Shown here: positions 1 to 7,631 of the stretch, in pieces
Numbering within the stretch: the stretch's first letter is position 1
How the letters are laid out: each line of letters starts with the position of its first letter
Source of the DNA: DATNIC01 sp035604635
GTDB lineage: Bacteria > Vulcanimicrobiota > Vulcanimicrobiia > Vulcanimicrobiales > Vulcanimicrobiaceae
Assembly (NCBI GenBank): GCA_035604635.1
Contig: DATNIC010000243.1
Coordinates: 1 to 10,123, forward strand
Length of the DNA stretch: 10,123 nucleotides
Reading direction: 5' to 3'
Position numbers and translations under genes: made by a program
Notes under the pieces: generated by a model
What the model was told of the DNA's origin: nothing
Database searches by the model: none
Seen by the model: the letters and a program-made list of their open reading frames with translations, nothing else

Positions 1-867
1 AAACAGGTGTTGACGCTTTCCCTTCCCCCGCTCGAAGCGCTCGGCTCTCCTGCGGAGACGCCGGCGCTCGCACGTCTTGCCAACACCGGCCTCGCCGAGA
101 TCTGCGAAAAGCATCCCGACTATTTCGTCGGTTGGGTCGCGGCGGTTCCGATGGCCAACGTCCCCGCAGCGCTCGTCGAAATCGAGCACGCGATCGACAA
201 ACTGGGCGCGCGCGGCATTCAGATCAACACCAGCGTCGCCGGACGGCCGCTCGACGATCCCGAGTTCTTCCCGATATTCGAGCGGATGGCGGCGTACGAC
301 ATGCCGATCTGGATGCACCCGACGCGCTCGAACATACAGGCCGACTACAAGGGCGAAGCCACGTCGAAATTCGAGATCTGGTGGGCCTTCGGTTGGCCGT
401 ACGAAACGAGCGTCGCGATGGCGCGCATAGTCTTTTCGCGCTTCTTCGAAAAACTGCCCAACCTCAAGATCATCACCCATCACATGGGCGCGATGATCCC
501 GTTCTTCGAAGGACGAGTCGGTCCGGGGTGGGACGAGCTCGGCAATCGCACCGGCGGTTCCGAAGGCGACGAACTCCTCAAACTACGCCACGAGTTGAAG
601 AAACGTCCCATCGACTACTTCAAGATGTTCTACGGCGACACCGCGGTCTCGGCATCGGCTGCCGCGATTCGCTGCGGCTATGAGTTCTTCGGGGCGGATC
701 ACTCGCTCTTCGGCACGGATTGTCCCTTCGATCCGGAGGGAGGCTCGATGTGGATCCGCGACACGATCGCAGCGATCGAGAAGCTCGAATTCCCCGAGAC
801 GGTCCGCAGGAAGCTCTATTCGCAGAACGCGATCGATCTCTGCGGACTGGGGGTGTTACAACCCTAG
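1..867 (+). CDS. Amidohydrolase_2 family metal-dependent hydrolase/decarboxylase (5' end cut off)
   Basis: The reading frame is open from the first base, so the true start lies left of the window; the GTG at 7 is only an internal candidate. The 286 residues from that GTG look like the bulk of an ACMSD-like (amidohydrolase_2, TIM-barrel) protein. Visible signatures are IWMHPT (H104), ITHHMGAMIPFFEGR (metal-ligand histidine about H159) and LFGTDCPFDPEGG (catalytic aspartate D238). Family members use one divalent metal, usually zinc, for decarboxylation or hydrolysis of aromatic acids and ring-cleavage products. The N-terminal HxH metal motif expected in the family is absent because it would lie upstream. 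The gene converges on the UbiD gene and overlaps its end by 12 bases, which suggests but does not prove a shared pathway. The family is clear; the substrate is not, and hydrolase versus decarboxylase cannot be decided. Confidence 0.85.
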   Translation, partial: KQVLTLSLPPLEALGSPAETPALARLANTGLAEICEKHPDYFVGWVAAVPMANVPAALVEIEHAIDKLGARGIQINTSVAGRPLDDPEFFPIFERMAAYDMPIWMHPTRSNIQADYKGEATSKFEIWWAFGWPYETSVAMARIVFSRFFEKLPNLKIITHHMGAMIPFFEGRVGPGWDELGNRTGGSEGDELLKLRHELKKRPIDYFKMFYGDTAVSASAAAIRCGYEFFGADHSLFGTDCPFDPEGGSMWIRDTIAAIEKLEFPETVRRKLYSQNAIDLCGLGVLQP

Positions 868-2298
868 CGTCTTGCCCCACTTCGCAAGGGTTGCCTCGCG
901 CAGCTCTTTGCTGATGATGTTGACCCGGGGAAAGGTCTTGCGCATGCTGTAGGGACGGCAGGCGTCGATCAGCATCGTCGACGTCGTCGAATCGCCGCGC
1001 GCCCGGCGCTCTTCCGGAATGCGCGGATCGAGGAAGGTCCCCGGAATGCCGCGGATGATTTCGACGTCCTCGGCCGGATTACACCGCGTCGTGATCGCAA
1101 AGACAACATCATTGAGATCGGCCGGATTCACGTCGTCGTCGACGACGACGATCGCTTTGTTCATGAAAACCGCGCCGTGCGAACCGAGCGCGGCGAGCAT
1201 CGCTTGCTTTGCGTGTCCGGGGAATTGCTGCTTGATCGCGATCGCCAGCAGATACGAGCCTGCCTGACAGGGCTGGTAGAGGGAATAGACACCGGCGACC
1301 CCGGGGACTTCGCGCGCAACGCTGTCCCACACGATCGCGCTCGTAAAAATCTCCGCGCCGAGCGCAAAGAGGGAGCAGGAGCCGTGCATCGTCGGGCTTC
1401 CTTGCATGATCGGCTCGTTGCGGTACCAGAGCTCGTCGGCGTGAATGACGAGACTCGGTCCATGACCCGTGTAGTAGCCGGTGCATTCCCCGAACGGCCC
1501 TTCGTCCCGCATCTCCTTGTCCGGCGAAGGGACGTGTCCGATGACGGCGATCTCCGCGGTCGCGGGGATCGGAAGTCCCGTGCGCGGCTCGACGATCACG
1601 TCGATCGGCGCCTCGCGAAACGCGCCGGCCATCTCCAGTTCCGACTTGCCCCAGCCCAGCGGGGCACACGCCGCCGCATAGGTATCGGGGTCCCCTCCCG
1701 CGACGACGACGACCGGTGCATCTTGCCCGTTCGCCCAAAATTTCTGCATCTGCAGGTAGCCATGATGGCCGGGCGAGACCATCAGTCCGAGCGTCTTGGC
1801 GTCGTGCAGCTGACAACGGTACGGCGCCATGTTGACCCAGTTCTCTTCCGGATCGCGCGTGATCACCACGTCGCCCGTCCCGAAAAAACGGCCGCCGTCG
1901 TGCTCGTGCCAGAACGGCGTCGGAAACGTCATGAGGTCGACGTCGCCGCCGCGCAGCACGTTCTCGCGTACCGGACCATCCTTTACTTCGCGAGGCGGCT
2001 TCGGCGTCAGGCTGTTCGCGCGCTCGCGCCACCGCGCTACGAGGTCGACGCCGGAGAGATCGTCGGGCAAGCCGAGGGCGAGCGCCTGCAAGCGCTGCGA
2101 GCCATACAGGTTCGTCGCGATCCGAAACCCCGGCGCGTGACCTTTGATGCGATCGAACAACAGCGCGCGCGGCTTTTCGGAAAAGGCGACGATCTCCGTG
2201 ATCGAACCGATCTCGAGATTCCAGTCGGCCCCGTCGATCTGCTGGAGCAATTTTTTCTGCTCGACGGCTTTGAGGTAGTCGCGCATGCTCGCGAACAT
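856..2298 (-). CDS. UbiD-family prenyl-FMN-dependent (de)carboxylase
   Basis: Protein of 480 residues, the usual UbiD length. Family knowledge says these enzymes use prenylated FMN and a divalent metal to decarboxylate aromatic, heteroaromatic or alpha,beta-unsaturated acids, sometimes in reverse. The expected catalytic R-E-E set appears intact: R161 in NMAPYRCQ, and E266 and E271 in DEGPFGECTGYY, five residues apart as in fungal Fdc1. Likely metal ligands are N156, H178 or H179, and E249. The start at 2298 is chosen because its ATG overlaps the upstream TGA (TGATG) and has an AAGGGG ribosome site 5 bases away. The frame stays open another 115 codons upstream, but that stretch is arginine-rich and overlaps the [2Fe-2S] gene, so it is a shadow. 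It is last in the operon with the molybdenum hydroxylase. No UbiX-type flavin prenyltransferase is in view, so the cofactor must come from elsewhere. It is unlikely to be the ubiquinone-pathway UbiD given its neighbours. Confidence 0.93.
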   Translation of the reverse strand: MFASMRDYLKAVEQKKLLQQIDGADWNLEIGSITEIVAFSEKPRALLFDRIKGHAPGFRIATNLYGSQRLQALALGLPDDLSGVDLVARWRERANSLTPKPPREVKDGPVRENVLRGGDVDLMTFPTPFWHEHDGGRFFGTGDVVITRDPEENWVNMAPYRCQLHDAKTLGLMVSPGHHGYLQMQKFWANGQDAPVVVVAGGDPDTYAAACAPLGWGKSELEMAGAFREAPIDVIVEPRTGLPIPATAEIAVIGHVPSPDKEMRDEGPFGECTGYYTGHGPSLVIHADELWYRNEPIMQGSPTMHGSCSLFALGAEIFTSAIVWDSVAREVPGVAGVYSLYQPCQAGSYLLAIAIKQQFPGHAKQAMLAALGSHGAVFMNKAIVVVDDDVNPADLNDVVFAITTRCNPAEDVEIIRGIPGTFLDPRIPEERRARGDSTTSTMLIDACRPYSMRKTFPRVNIISKELREATLAKWGKTLGL

Positions 2299-2777
2299 CA
2301 GCGCCCCTTCGCGGCCGTTTTCCGGGCCGCAGCTTTGACCGCGTCGACGATCTCGGGATACGCCGCGCATCTGCACAGATTGCCGGAGAGGTAGTGGCGG
2401 ATCTCCTCGTCGCTGGGATCGGGCTTCTCCTCCAGTAGCTGCGCCGTCATGAGCACGAAGCCCGGCGTGCAGAAGCCGCACTGGAAAGCCGCGTTTTCGA
2501 TGAATGCTTCCTGCACCGGGTGCAACCCGCCGGCGGCATCGAGCGATTCGATCGTCACCACGTTCGCGCCGTCGACGAAGCTCGCGAGATACAGACACGC
2601 CGAGACCGCGCGTCCGTCGACCAGCACCGTACAACAGCCGCACAGACCCTGCCCACAGCTTTCGCGCGCACCGACGAGATCGAACCTTTCTGCGAGCAGC
2701 TCGACGAGGTTGTGATGCGGCGCGACGTCGGCTTCGACGCGTTCGCCGTTGAGCGTGAACCTGATGCGGCGGTTCAC
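2298..2777 (-). CDS. Molybdenum hydroxylase small subunit, two [2Fe-2S] clusters (CoxS/XdhC-like)
   Basis: Protein of 159 residues, normal for this subunit, which passes electrons between the molybdenum site and FAD. All eight cluster cysteines are present. The plant-ferredoxin-type N-terminal domain has C41, C46 and C49 (SCGQGLCGCC) and C61. The C-terminal helical domain has C100 and C103 (QCGFCTPG) plus C135 and C137 (GNLCRCAAYPEI). Translation starts at a GTG whose last bases overlap the stop of the catalytic subunit (GTGA). No strong ribosome site precedes it, only a purine run AAGAAG, so translational coupling is likely. Its own stop overlaps the UbiD start. No twin-arginine signal is seen, so the complex is probably cytoplasmic. 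Confidence 0.96.
   Translation of the reverse strand: MNRRIRFTLNGERVEADVAPHHNLVELLAERFDLVGARESCGQGLCGCCTVLVDGRAVSACLYLASFVDGANVVTIESLDAAGGLHPVQEAFIENAAFQCGFCTPGFVLMTAQLLEEKPDPSDEEIRHYLSGNLCRCAAYPEIVDAVKAAARKTAAKGR
2304..2309 (-). promoter_or_regulatory. Ribosome binding site of the UbiD gene
   Basis: The minus strand reads AAGGGG, then five bases, then the ATG at 2298. It lies inside the end of the [2Fe-2S] gene. This is the clearest Shine-Dalgarno sequence in the window and supports the start at 2298 over the in-frame ATG at 2286. Confidence 0.65.
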
Positions 2778-5050
2778 CGGCGGTCTTCTTGCGGCAGACC
2801 GTTCATTGCACGGTACACGGCCTCGGGCGTGATCGGAAGCGAGTAGATCCGCACGCCGACCGCGTCGTGGATCGCGTTGGCAATCGCCGGCGAGACGCCG
2901 AACGTCGCGGTCTCTCCGACCCCTTTGGCGCCGAACGGCCCGCCATGCTGCTCGGCCTCGACGAACTCGCTCGTCAAATCCTCGGGGAGGTCGAGAAAGC
3001 CCGGTATCTTATAGTCGGCAAGCGACGCGTTCGTCAGTTTCCCGTCCTCGAAGATCATCTTTTCGAACATCGTATGTCCGAGCTGCATGATCGCCGCACC
3101 CGAGAGTTGCGTCGTCACGGCCTTCGGATTGATCGGCTTGCCGACATCGGCGACGTTGACGAGCTTGGTCACGCGAAAGCGTCCCGTCTCGACGTCGACC
3201 TCGACCTCGACGCCGGCGCCGCCGATCATCCAGAACGGCGTGACGTTTTCCGAATGGCCCGTCTTCTTGTCCGGCGACTGATATGACGGGATGAACGTCC
3301 CGATCCCGACGACGTTTCCCGCCTGCATCCCGTACCGGGCGCGGAAGACGTCGGGGATCGGCGAACCTTCGGCGCCGGCTTCGCGCGCCAGCGCCTCCAA
3401 TTTTGCCTTCGCATCCTCGGCTGCACGCTTCACGGCATTGCCCATGTGATAGGTGGAGCGTGAGCCCAACGTCGCCATGTCGTACGGCGTCACGTCGGTG
3501 TCCGGATGGACGACGCGGATTTGCTCGGCCTGCATCCCGAGGACCTCGGCGACGATCTGCGCCATCGCCGTGTCGGAGCCCTGACCCATGTCGACGGTCG
3601 AACAATAGAGCCCGCAACTTCCGTCGGCACAGATGTTGACGATCGCGACCGATGTCGTCGGTGCGATGCAGGCTTTGAAGCCGATCGCCACTCCGCGCCC
3701 GCGGCGTAGCGCAGCGCTGCCGCGATAGCAGGGTTTACCCCACTCCATTCGATCCGCTATCTTCTCCAAACAGGCTTCGATCGCGGCATCGCGCATCGGC
3801 GTCCCGACAGCTTGCGGGCGGCCTTCGCGCAGGATGTTCTTTCGCCTGAACTCGATCGGGTCGAGTTCGAGTTGGCGTGCGATCAGGTCCGTGTGACTCT
3901 CGTATGCCCAGACGAGTTGGGGGATTCCGAAACCGCGCAGCGCGCCGGCCGGCGGGAGATTGGTGTAGACCGCGTACGAGTCGAGCTTGACGTTTTCGAT
4001 GTCGTATGGTCCCGCCGCCGTAAACCCCGACTTTTGCGTGACCCGCGGCCCGATGTCGGCGTAGGCGCCGCCGTTCCAATAGACCTCGCACTCCCGCGCT
4101 ACGATCCGGCCCTCTTTGGAGACGCCGCTCTTGATGCGCGTCGTCGTGGCGTGCTTGGTGATGTGATAGAACTGCTCTTCCATCGTGAGCCCGATCTTCA
4201 CGGGCCGGCGCGCCATCAACGCCAGCACCGCGACCAAGGCCTCGAGCTTGATGTATAACTTCGCGCCGAAGCCGCCGCCCAGGAACGCGGTTCGCACGCG
4301 AACCTGATTCTCGCTCCACCCGAGCATGCGTGCGATTTCCATGCGCACGAACGACGGGCTCTGCGATGCGGTAAAGATCGTCACCGAGTCGTCTCCGGGT
4401 TCGGCCAGCGAGACGAGGGGCTCAAGCGGCGTATGCATGACGGTCTGCGTGTGGAACGTGTGCTCGAAGACGTAGTCGGCCGCGGCGAACGCCCGGCCGG
4501 CGTCGCCGCGCCGGAGTTGAAAGTCGAGCGCAATGTTCGTGTCGCGCCTGCCTTCGAGGTACTTGAGATCGGGGAACGTCCCAGCCGGCTTGAGGATCTC
4601 GTGCACGTGGATCGTAGCCGTTGCGGCCTCAACCTCGTCGTACACGGCGCGCAGTTCGTCGTATTCCGCCTCGATCAACTGCGCCGCTTGATCGGCGACA
4701 TGGGGGTCGCGCGCCAGAACGACCGCGACCGGCTCGCCGACGTAACGCACTTTCTCGAGTGCAAGGACCGGCTGATCGTGGAATGCCGGGCCGTAGTATG
4801 GAATCGGGACGAGCGTTCGAACGTCGTCGCCCGTGACGACGCTGAAGACGCCGTCCACGCGTTGCGCTGCCGTAGTATCGATGTGCCTGATCTTTCCGTG
4901 CGGAATGCGACTGCGGAAAATCTTACCGTAGAGCATCCCCGGCAGCTTCATGTTGTGGACGTACTCGGCGCGGCCGCTGACCTTCTGACGTGATTCGAGA
5001 CGTGCGACGGAACGGCCGACTTGATCGACGTTGAGTGTCTTGACCGCCAT
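2774..5050 (-). CDS. Molybdenum hydroxylase large catalytic subunit (xanthine dehydrogenase family, CoxL/HcrA-like)
   Basis: Protein of 758 residues from the ATG at 5050; a TTG one codon upstream is an alternative start. It has an N-terminal hammerhead domain (about 20-135) and then the molybdopterin-binding domains. Motifs include GGGFGAK (258-264), the RGFG loop with GALRGFGIPQ (about 369-378), DMGQGSDTAMAQ, and GAKGVGE with the expected catalytic glutamate at E713. The family hydroxylates N-heterocycles, aldehydes or acyl-CoA ring substrates using water; one branch reduces 4-hydroxybenzoyl-CoA. The RGFG loop differs from the AYRCSFR loop of form I CO dehydrogenase and the AYRGAGR loop of form II, so CO dehydrogenase is unlikely. 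The gene overlaps the FAD gene by one base (TGATG) and the [2Fe-2S] gene by four. The enzyme class is solid; the substrate is unknown. Confidence 0.95.
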   Translation of the reverse strand: MAVKTLNVDQVGRSVARLESRQKVSGRAEYVHNMKLPGMLYGKIFRSRIPHGKIRHIDTTAAQRVDGVFSVVTGDDVRTLVPIPYYGPAFHDQPVLALEKVRYVGEPVAVVLARDPHVADQAAQLIEAEYDELRAVYDEVEAATATIHVHEILKPAGTFPDLKYLEGRRDTNIALDFQLRRGDAGRAFAAADYVFEHTFHTQTVMHTPLEPLVSLAEPGDDSVTIFTASQSPSFVRMEIARMLGWSENQVRVRTAFLGGGFGAKLYIKLEALVAVLALMARRPVKIGLTMEEQFYHITKHATTTRIKSGVSKEGRIVARECEVYWNGGAYADIGPRVTQKSGFTAAGPYDIENVKLDSYAVYTNLPPAGALRGFGIPQLVWAYESHTDLIARQLELDPIEFRRKNILREGRPQAVGTPMRDAAIEACLEKIADRMEWGKPCYRGSAALRRGRGVAIGFKACIAPTTSVAIVNICADGSCGLYCSTVDMGQGSDTAMAQIVAEVLGMQAEQIRVVHPDTDVTPYDMATLGSRSTYHMGNAVKRAAEDAKAKLEALAREAGAEGSPIPDVFRARYGMQAGNVVGIGTFIPSYQSPDKKTGHSENVTPFWMIGGAGVEVEVDVETGRFRVTKLVNVADVGKPINPKAVTTQLSGAAIMQLGHTMFEKMIFEDGKLTNASLADYKIPGFLDLPEDLTSEFVEAEQHGGPFGAKGVGETATFGVSPAIANAIHDAVGVRIYSLPITPEAVYRAMNGLPQEDRR

Positions 5051-5931
5051 CAATTTGCCGATCCGTTCGCGATCGCGAATTCAAAAGCACGCCGAATCGC
5101 GCGCGCCGTGTAGACGCGGATAAGCTGCTGCTTGTACGCGATGGAGCCGCGTCCGTCCGGCAAGACGGTCAACGCCGCCGCAGCAGCCTCGCCGGCGCGC
5201 TTGCAGGTCGCTTCGTCGGCCGGTTTTCCACCCAGCAGCGCGGCGACGCCATCGAGGCGCATCGGCTTTTCGGTCGCTGCGCTCACGGCGACGACCGCAT
5301 CTTTGATCGAGCCCCGCTCCGTCTCGAGCGAGACGGCGACGCCGACTGCCGGCCAGTCGTCGGCGGAGAGCGTCGTGCACTTCAGGTAAGCCGCGTGCCG
5401 ATGCCCTTGCGGCGGGACGACGAGGTCGGCGATGAGCTCGTCGTTTGCCAGCGCCGTCTCGTAGTATCCTTTGAAAAGATCGGCGACGTCGATCCAGCGC
5501 TCCGACGACGGGCCGACGACGAAAACGCGCGCGCCGAGCGCGATCAAGACCGGCGGCAGGTCCATGTGCGGATCCGCGTGCGCCAAGTGTCCACCGACCG
5601 TTGCGACATTGCGTACGCGGACGTTCGAAAGTGTCAGCAAGGTGCGCGTGATCGCCGGCGCCTTCGCGGCGACGGCCGCGGAGCGCTCGACTGCAGCGAG
5701 CGGCGTGAGCGCACCAATATGCAGCGCGCCGTCTTCGTCGACGTCGATGCGGCGGTAGCGCTCCTCCACTCGGCGAAGGCTGACGAGGCGCGTCGGCTTG
5801 AAGATCCCGATCTTCATCATCAGCATCAACGCGGTTCCGCCGGCGATCGCACGCGTCGAGGGATCCGCCGGATCGAGCGCGCTAATCGCTTCGCGCAGCG
5901 TCGGCGGCTCGACGAGCTCAAACGGCGTCAT
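5050..5931 (-). CDS. Molybdenum hydroxylase medium subunit, FAD-binding (CoxM-like)
   Basis: Protein of 293 residues, typical for the separate flavin subunit that hands electrons to an external acceptor. The N-terminal FAD domain (about 1-175) has AGGTALMLMMKI at 29-40 and NVATVGGHLAHADPHMD at 108-124. Both match CoxM-type pyrophosphate and flavin contacts, the second resembling the GGSLAHADP form common in this family. The C-terminal flavin-subunit domain spans about 180-285. The ATG at 5931 gives the expected start MTPFELVEPPTL, but no Shine-Dalgarno sequence precedes it. It is first in the FAD-Mo-[2Fe-2S]-UbiD order and lies 50 bases after the stop of the TPR/porin gene on the same strand, so it either has a promoter there or within the upstream gene, or is read through. 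Confidence 0.95.
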   Translation of the reverse strand: MTPFELVEPPTLREAISALDPADPSTRAIAGGTALMLMMKIGIFKPTRLVSLRRVEERYRRIDVDEDGALHIGALTPLAAVERSAAVAAKAPAITRTLLTLSNVRVRNVATVGGHLAHADPHMDLPPVLIALGARVFVVGPSSERWIDVADLFKGYYETALANDELIADLVVPPQGHRHAAYLKCTTLSADDWPAVGVAVSLETERGSIKDAVVAVSAATEKPMRLDGVAALLGGKPADEATCKRAGEAAAAALTVLPDGRGSIAYKQQLIRVYTARAIRRAFEFAIANGSAN

Positions 5932-5969
5932 GAGACGGCACGTTTTCGAACTGGGGTGGGCTTACCCTT

Positions 5970-5984
5970 TGATCGACCCGATCA
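5970..5984. repeat. Short perfect inverted repeat at the block junction
   Basis: The sequence TGATCG-ACC-CGATCA is a perfect 6-base stem with a 3-base loop. It sits in the 50-base gap between the two gene blocks and includes the TGA stop of the TPR/porin gene. On the minus strand it is followed by AAAGGG, not a T-run, so it is a poor intrinsic terminator. It may be an operator, a weak mRNA hairpin, or chance. Confidence 0.35.
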
Positions 5985-7631
5985 TTTCGAGACGCCGAAG
6001 ATAAGCGTTGCGCGCAGCGTCGAGTATCCCATCTGCGGCGCGGGGAAACCGCGAGTGAGGTAGAATCCGTTCACGGTCAATAGACGGAACGCGAGTGCAT
6101 CGGTCCCGAGCTGCACGCCGGCGAACGCATCGACGTAGTTGTTGCCGAAGACCGCCTTCTCGTCGAGCGCCGCATCGATGCCGGCGATCGGCCGAACGCG
6201 CTTGCCCCCGAACAGGTGGAGTAGGGTGAAATACGATATGAAGTTGTTGTTGTAGCGCGAATAGATCACGCCGCTCGCATCCATCTCGGTAAGAGCGTGG
6301 TTGCCCCACCGCTGCGAATAGTTGAAGCCGTAGCGCAAGTCCGAGATCGTCCCCTGACCCCGGGTCCCGATCCCGAAGCCGCCTTCGCCGAAGAACGAAG
6401 CGTACGGACTGAGGCGGATGTTGAGGCCGGTATCGAAGATGATCCCGTTGTCGCTGTAGATCTGCGGCGTCCCCGGGGCTCCGGACTCCAGATCGCCGAC
6501 GATATGATTGGCGACATACGGCTGGACGATTCCGGGGGCGAGCATGTACCGCGAGTCCACACCGAAGAAATTGTCCGAAAACCGGCCCTCGTACTGGCTG
6601 TAGCCGTAGCTCTGAAATCGTGCCCCGGACCAAATCTCGTTGACGTAGGCAGCGCGCTGCTGTTTCGCAGAAGCATCCGTGGGTTTGAATTGAAGGTAGG
6701 TATCGACGTCCGAAATCGCCGCCCGGTATTGCTTCGCTTCGGCTTCCTTGTACGAGAAGTCCATCCATATCGCCGCTGAATCAGGATGAGACCGCAGATA
6801 CGCCGCGCGCGTGGCGACGATGCTTCGTGAGGCCGCCAGGTTACCCAGCGCGAGCTCGGCGTAGGCGAGATCCATGGCAAATCCATCGTCGTCCGGGCGC
6901 TGTTCGAGATATCGTTCGCCGTACGCCACCGCGGCGCTCGTCGACTTGCGTTCGTTCAACCCGTAAAACAGCGCGGCGAGCAGACCGGCAGCCTCTTTGT
7001 GCGTGCGAATGTAAAGCGCGCGCTTCTCCGCGATTTCGATCGCCGCATCGAGCCGGCCGGCAGAAATGTACGCATAAGCGAGATCGACGGCAAAAGCGTC
7101 GCTCTCCGGGTGATCCTTCAGATAACGCTGTCCGTAGACGAGAGCATCGTCGAAATGCCGTGCCGTGACTGCGGCATAAAAGCGATCGCTGTCATCTTGC
7201 TCGGCGGCTGCCGGACTCTCTGCGGGAGCCGGGGAAAGGGCCGCGACATCGTCGGCTCGCTGTTGTTTGGCGGCTTTGTCGTTTGGACGAAAGCGCAGGT
7301 ACCGGTCGATCTCCGCAATCGCTTCTCGGTAGCGCTTCGCGTCACCATCCTTGTACGCCAGGTCGAGCCAAATCGAGGCACTTTGCGGATGCGCTCGGAG
7401 GTACGCGTCGCGCGCCGCGATGACGCGGCGCGAGTCGTCGAAGCGTCCAAGATTGAAGTACGCGTAAGCGAGGTCGAAGGCGAAAGCATCCTCTTTGGGA
7501 TGCGCGTTCAGGTAGCGTTGCCCGACCGCAACCGCCTCACCAAACTGCTTCGCGGCAACCGCGCGATAGAAGAGATCCGCGTCGGACGCTTGCACGACGA
7601 CGGCGTACGGGATGATGAGGGGAAGGATCAC
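5982..7631 (-). CDS. Exported TPR protein with C-terminal outer-membrane beta-barrel (NfrA/PgaA/BcsC-like architecture)
   Basis: Protein of 549 residues. A short hydrophobic leader (2-13) ends in VQASDA, a plausible signal-peptidase site, although positive charges at the N-terminus are lacking. Residues 17-333 are TPR-like helical repeats with recurrent blocks such as GQRYL..HP and DLAYAY. An A/P-rich linker lies near 133-145. Residues about 338-549 are rich in alternating aromatic and polar residues with many Gly, Asn and Tyr, as expected for a beta-barrel; they resemble the C-terminal domain of NfrA-type proteins. The terminal residues are FGVSK, so the usual final aromatic is absent. GTG start, overlapping the stop of the deacetylase gene (GTGA). 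With that neighbour, the likely role is glycan passage or anchoring at the outer membrane. TPR plus barrel is well supported; the transport role is inference. Confidence 0.75.
   Translation of the reverse strand: MILPLIIPYAVVVQASDADLFYRAVAAKQFGEAVAVGQRYLNAHPKEDAFAFDLAYAYFNLGRFDDSRRVIAARDAYLRAHPQSASIWLDLAYKDGDAKRYREAIAEIDRYLRFRPNDKAAKQQRADDVAALSPAPAESPAAAEQDDSDRFYAAVTARHFDDALVYGQRYLKDHPESDAFAVDLAYAYISAGRLDAAIEIAEKRALYIRTHKEAAGLLAALFYGLNERKSTSAAVAYGERYLEQRPDDDGFAMDLAYAELALGNLAASRSIVATRAAYLRSHPDSAAIWMDFSYKEAEAKQYRAAISDVDTYLQFKPTDASAKQQRAAYVNEIWSGARFQSYGYSQYEGRFSDNFFGVDSRYMLAPGIVQPYVANHIVGDLESGAPGTPQIYSDNGIIFDTGLNIRLSPYASFFGEGGFGIGTRGQGTISDLRYGFNYSQRWGNHALTEMDASGVIYSRYNNNFISYFTLLHLFGGKRVRPIAGIDAALDEKAVFGNNYVDAFAGVQLGTDALAFRLLTVNGFYLTRGFPAPQMGYSTLRATLIFGVSK
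6651..7535 (-). repeat. Internal duplication of the TPR module
   Basis: Within the TPR/porin gene, residues 33-126 (bases 7254-7535) align without gaps to residues 234-327 (bases 6651-6932) at a shift of exactly 201 codons. By my hand count 53 of 94 positions are identical; both copies end in AKQQRA. A shorter third copy (about residues 160-224, bases 6960-7154) matches only the first half of the module. The order is full, half, full, which suggests duplication followed by partial loss. Confidence 0.75.

Noticed and set aside
851..865. Weak stem GGGT...ACCC at the convergent gene ends
   Set aside because: It has only four paired bases and no T-run on either strand, so it cannot be supported as a terminator.
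1131..1150. Perfect 20-base palindrome of repeated CGTCGT/ACGACG
   Set aside because: It encodes VVVDDD within a conserved stretch of the UbiD protein, so the Val-Asp codon run (GTC/GAC) explains it without an operator or terminator.
1177..2394. Long rightward open frame of 405 codons opposite the UbiD gene
   Set aside because: It is Arg-, Asp- and Ala-rich with no recognisable domain, and lies antisense to a clear UbiD protein. GC-rich genes commonly leave the opposite strand open.
2299..2643. 115-codon N-terminal extension of the UbiD frame
   Set aside because: It overlaps the [2Fe-2S] gene, which has all eight conserved cysteines, and its composition is arginine-rich shadow. The ATG at 2298 has a ribosome site and gives the normal family length.
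3009..3617. 202-codon open frame on the same strand inside the molybdenum subunit gene
   Set aside because: It is an Arg-rich alternative frame without any motif, inside a gene whose main frame shows continuous family motifs.
2774..5931. Carbon monoxide dehydrogenase (coxMSL)
   Set aside because: The catalytic subunit lacks the AYRCSFR active loop, the gene order is M-L-S, and the operon ends in a UbiD decarboxylase.
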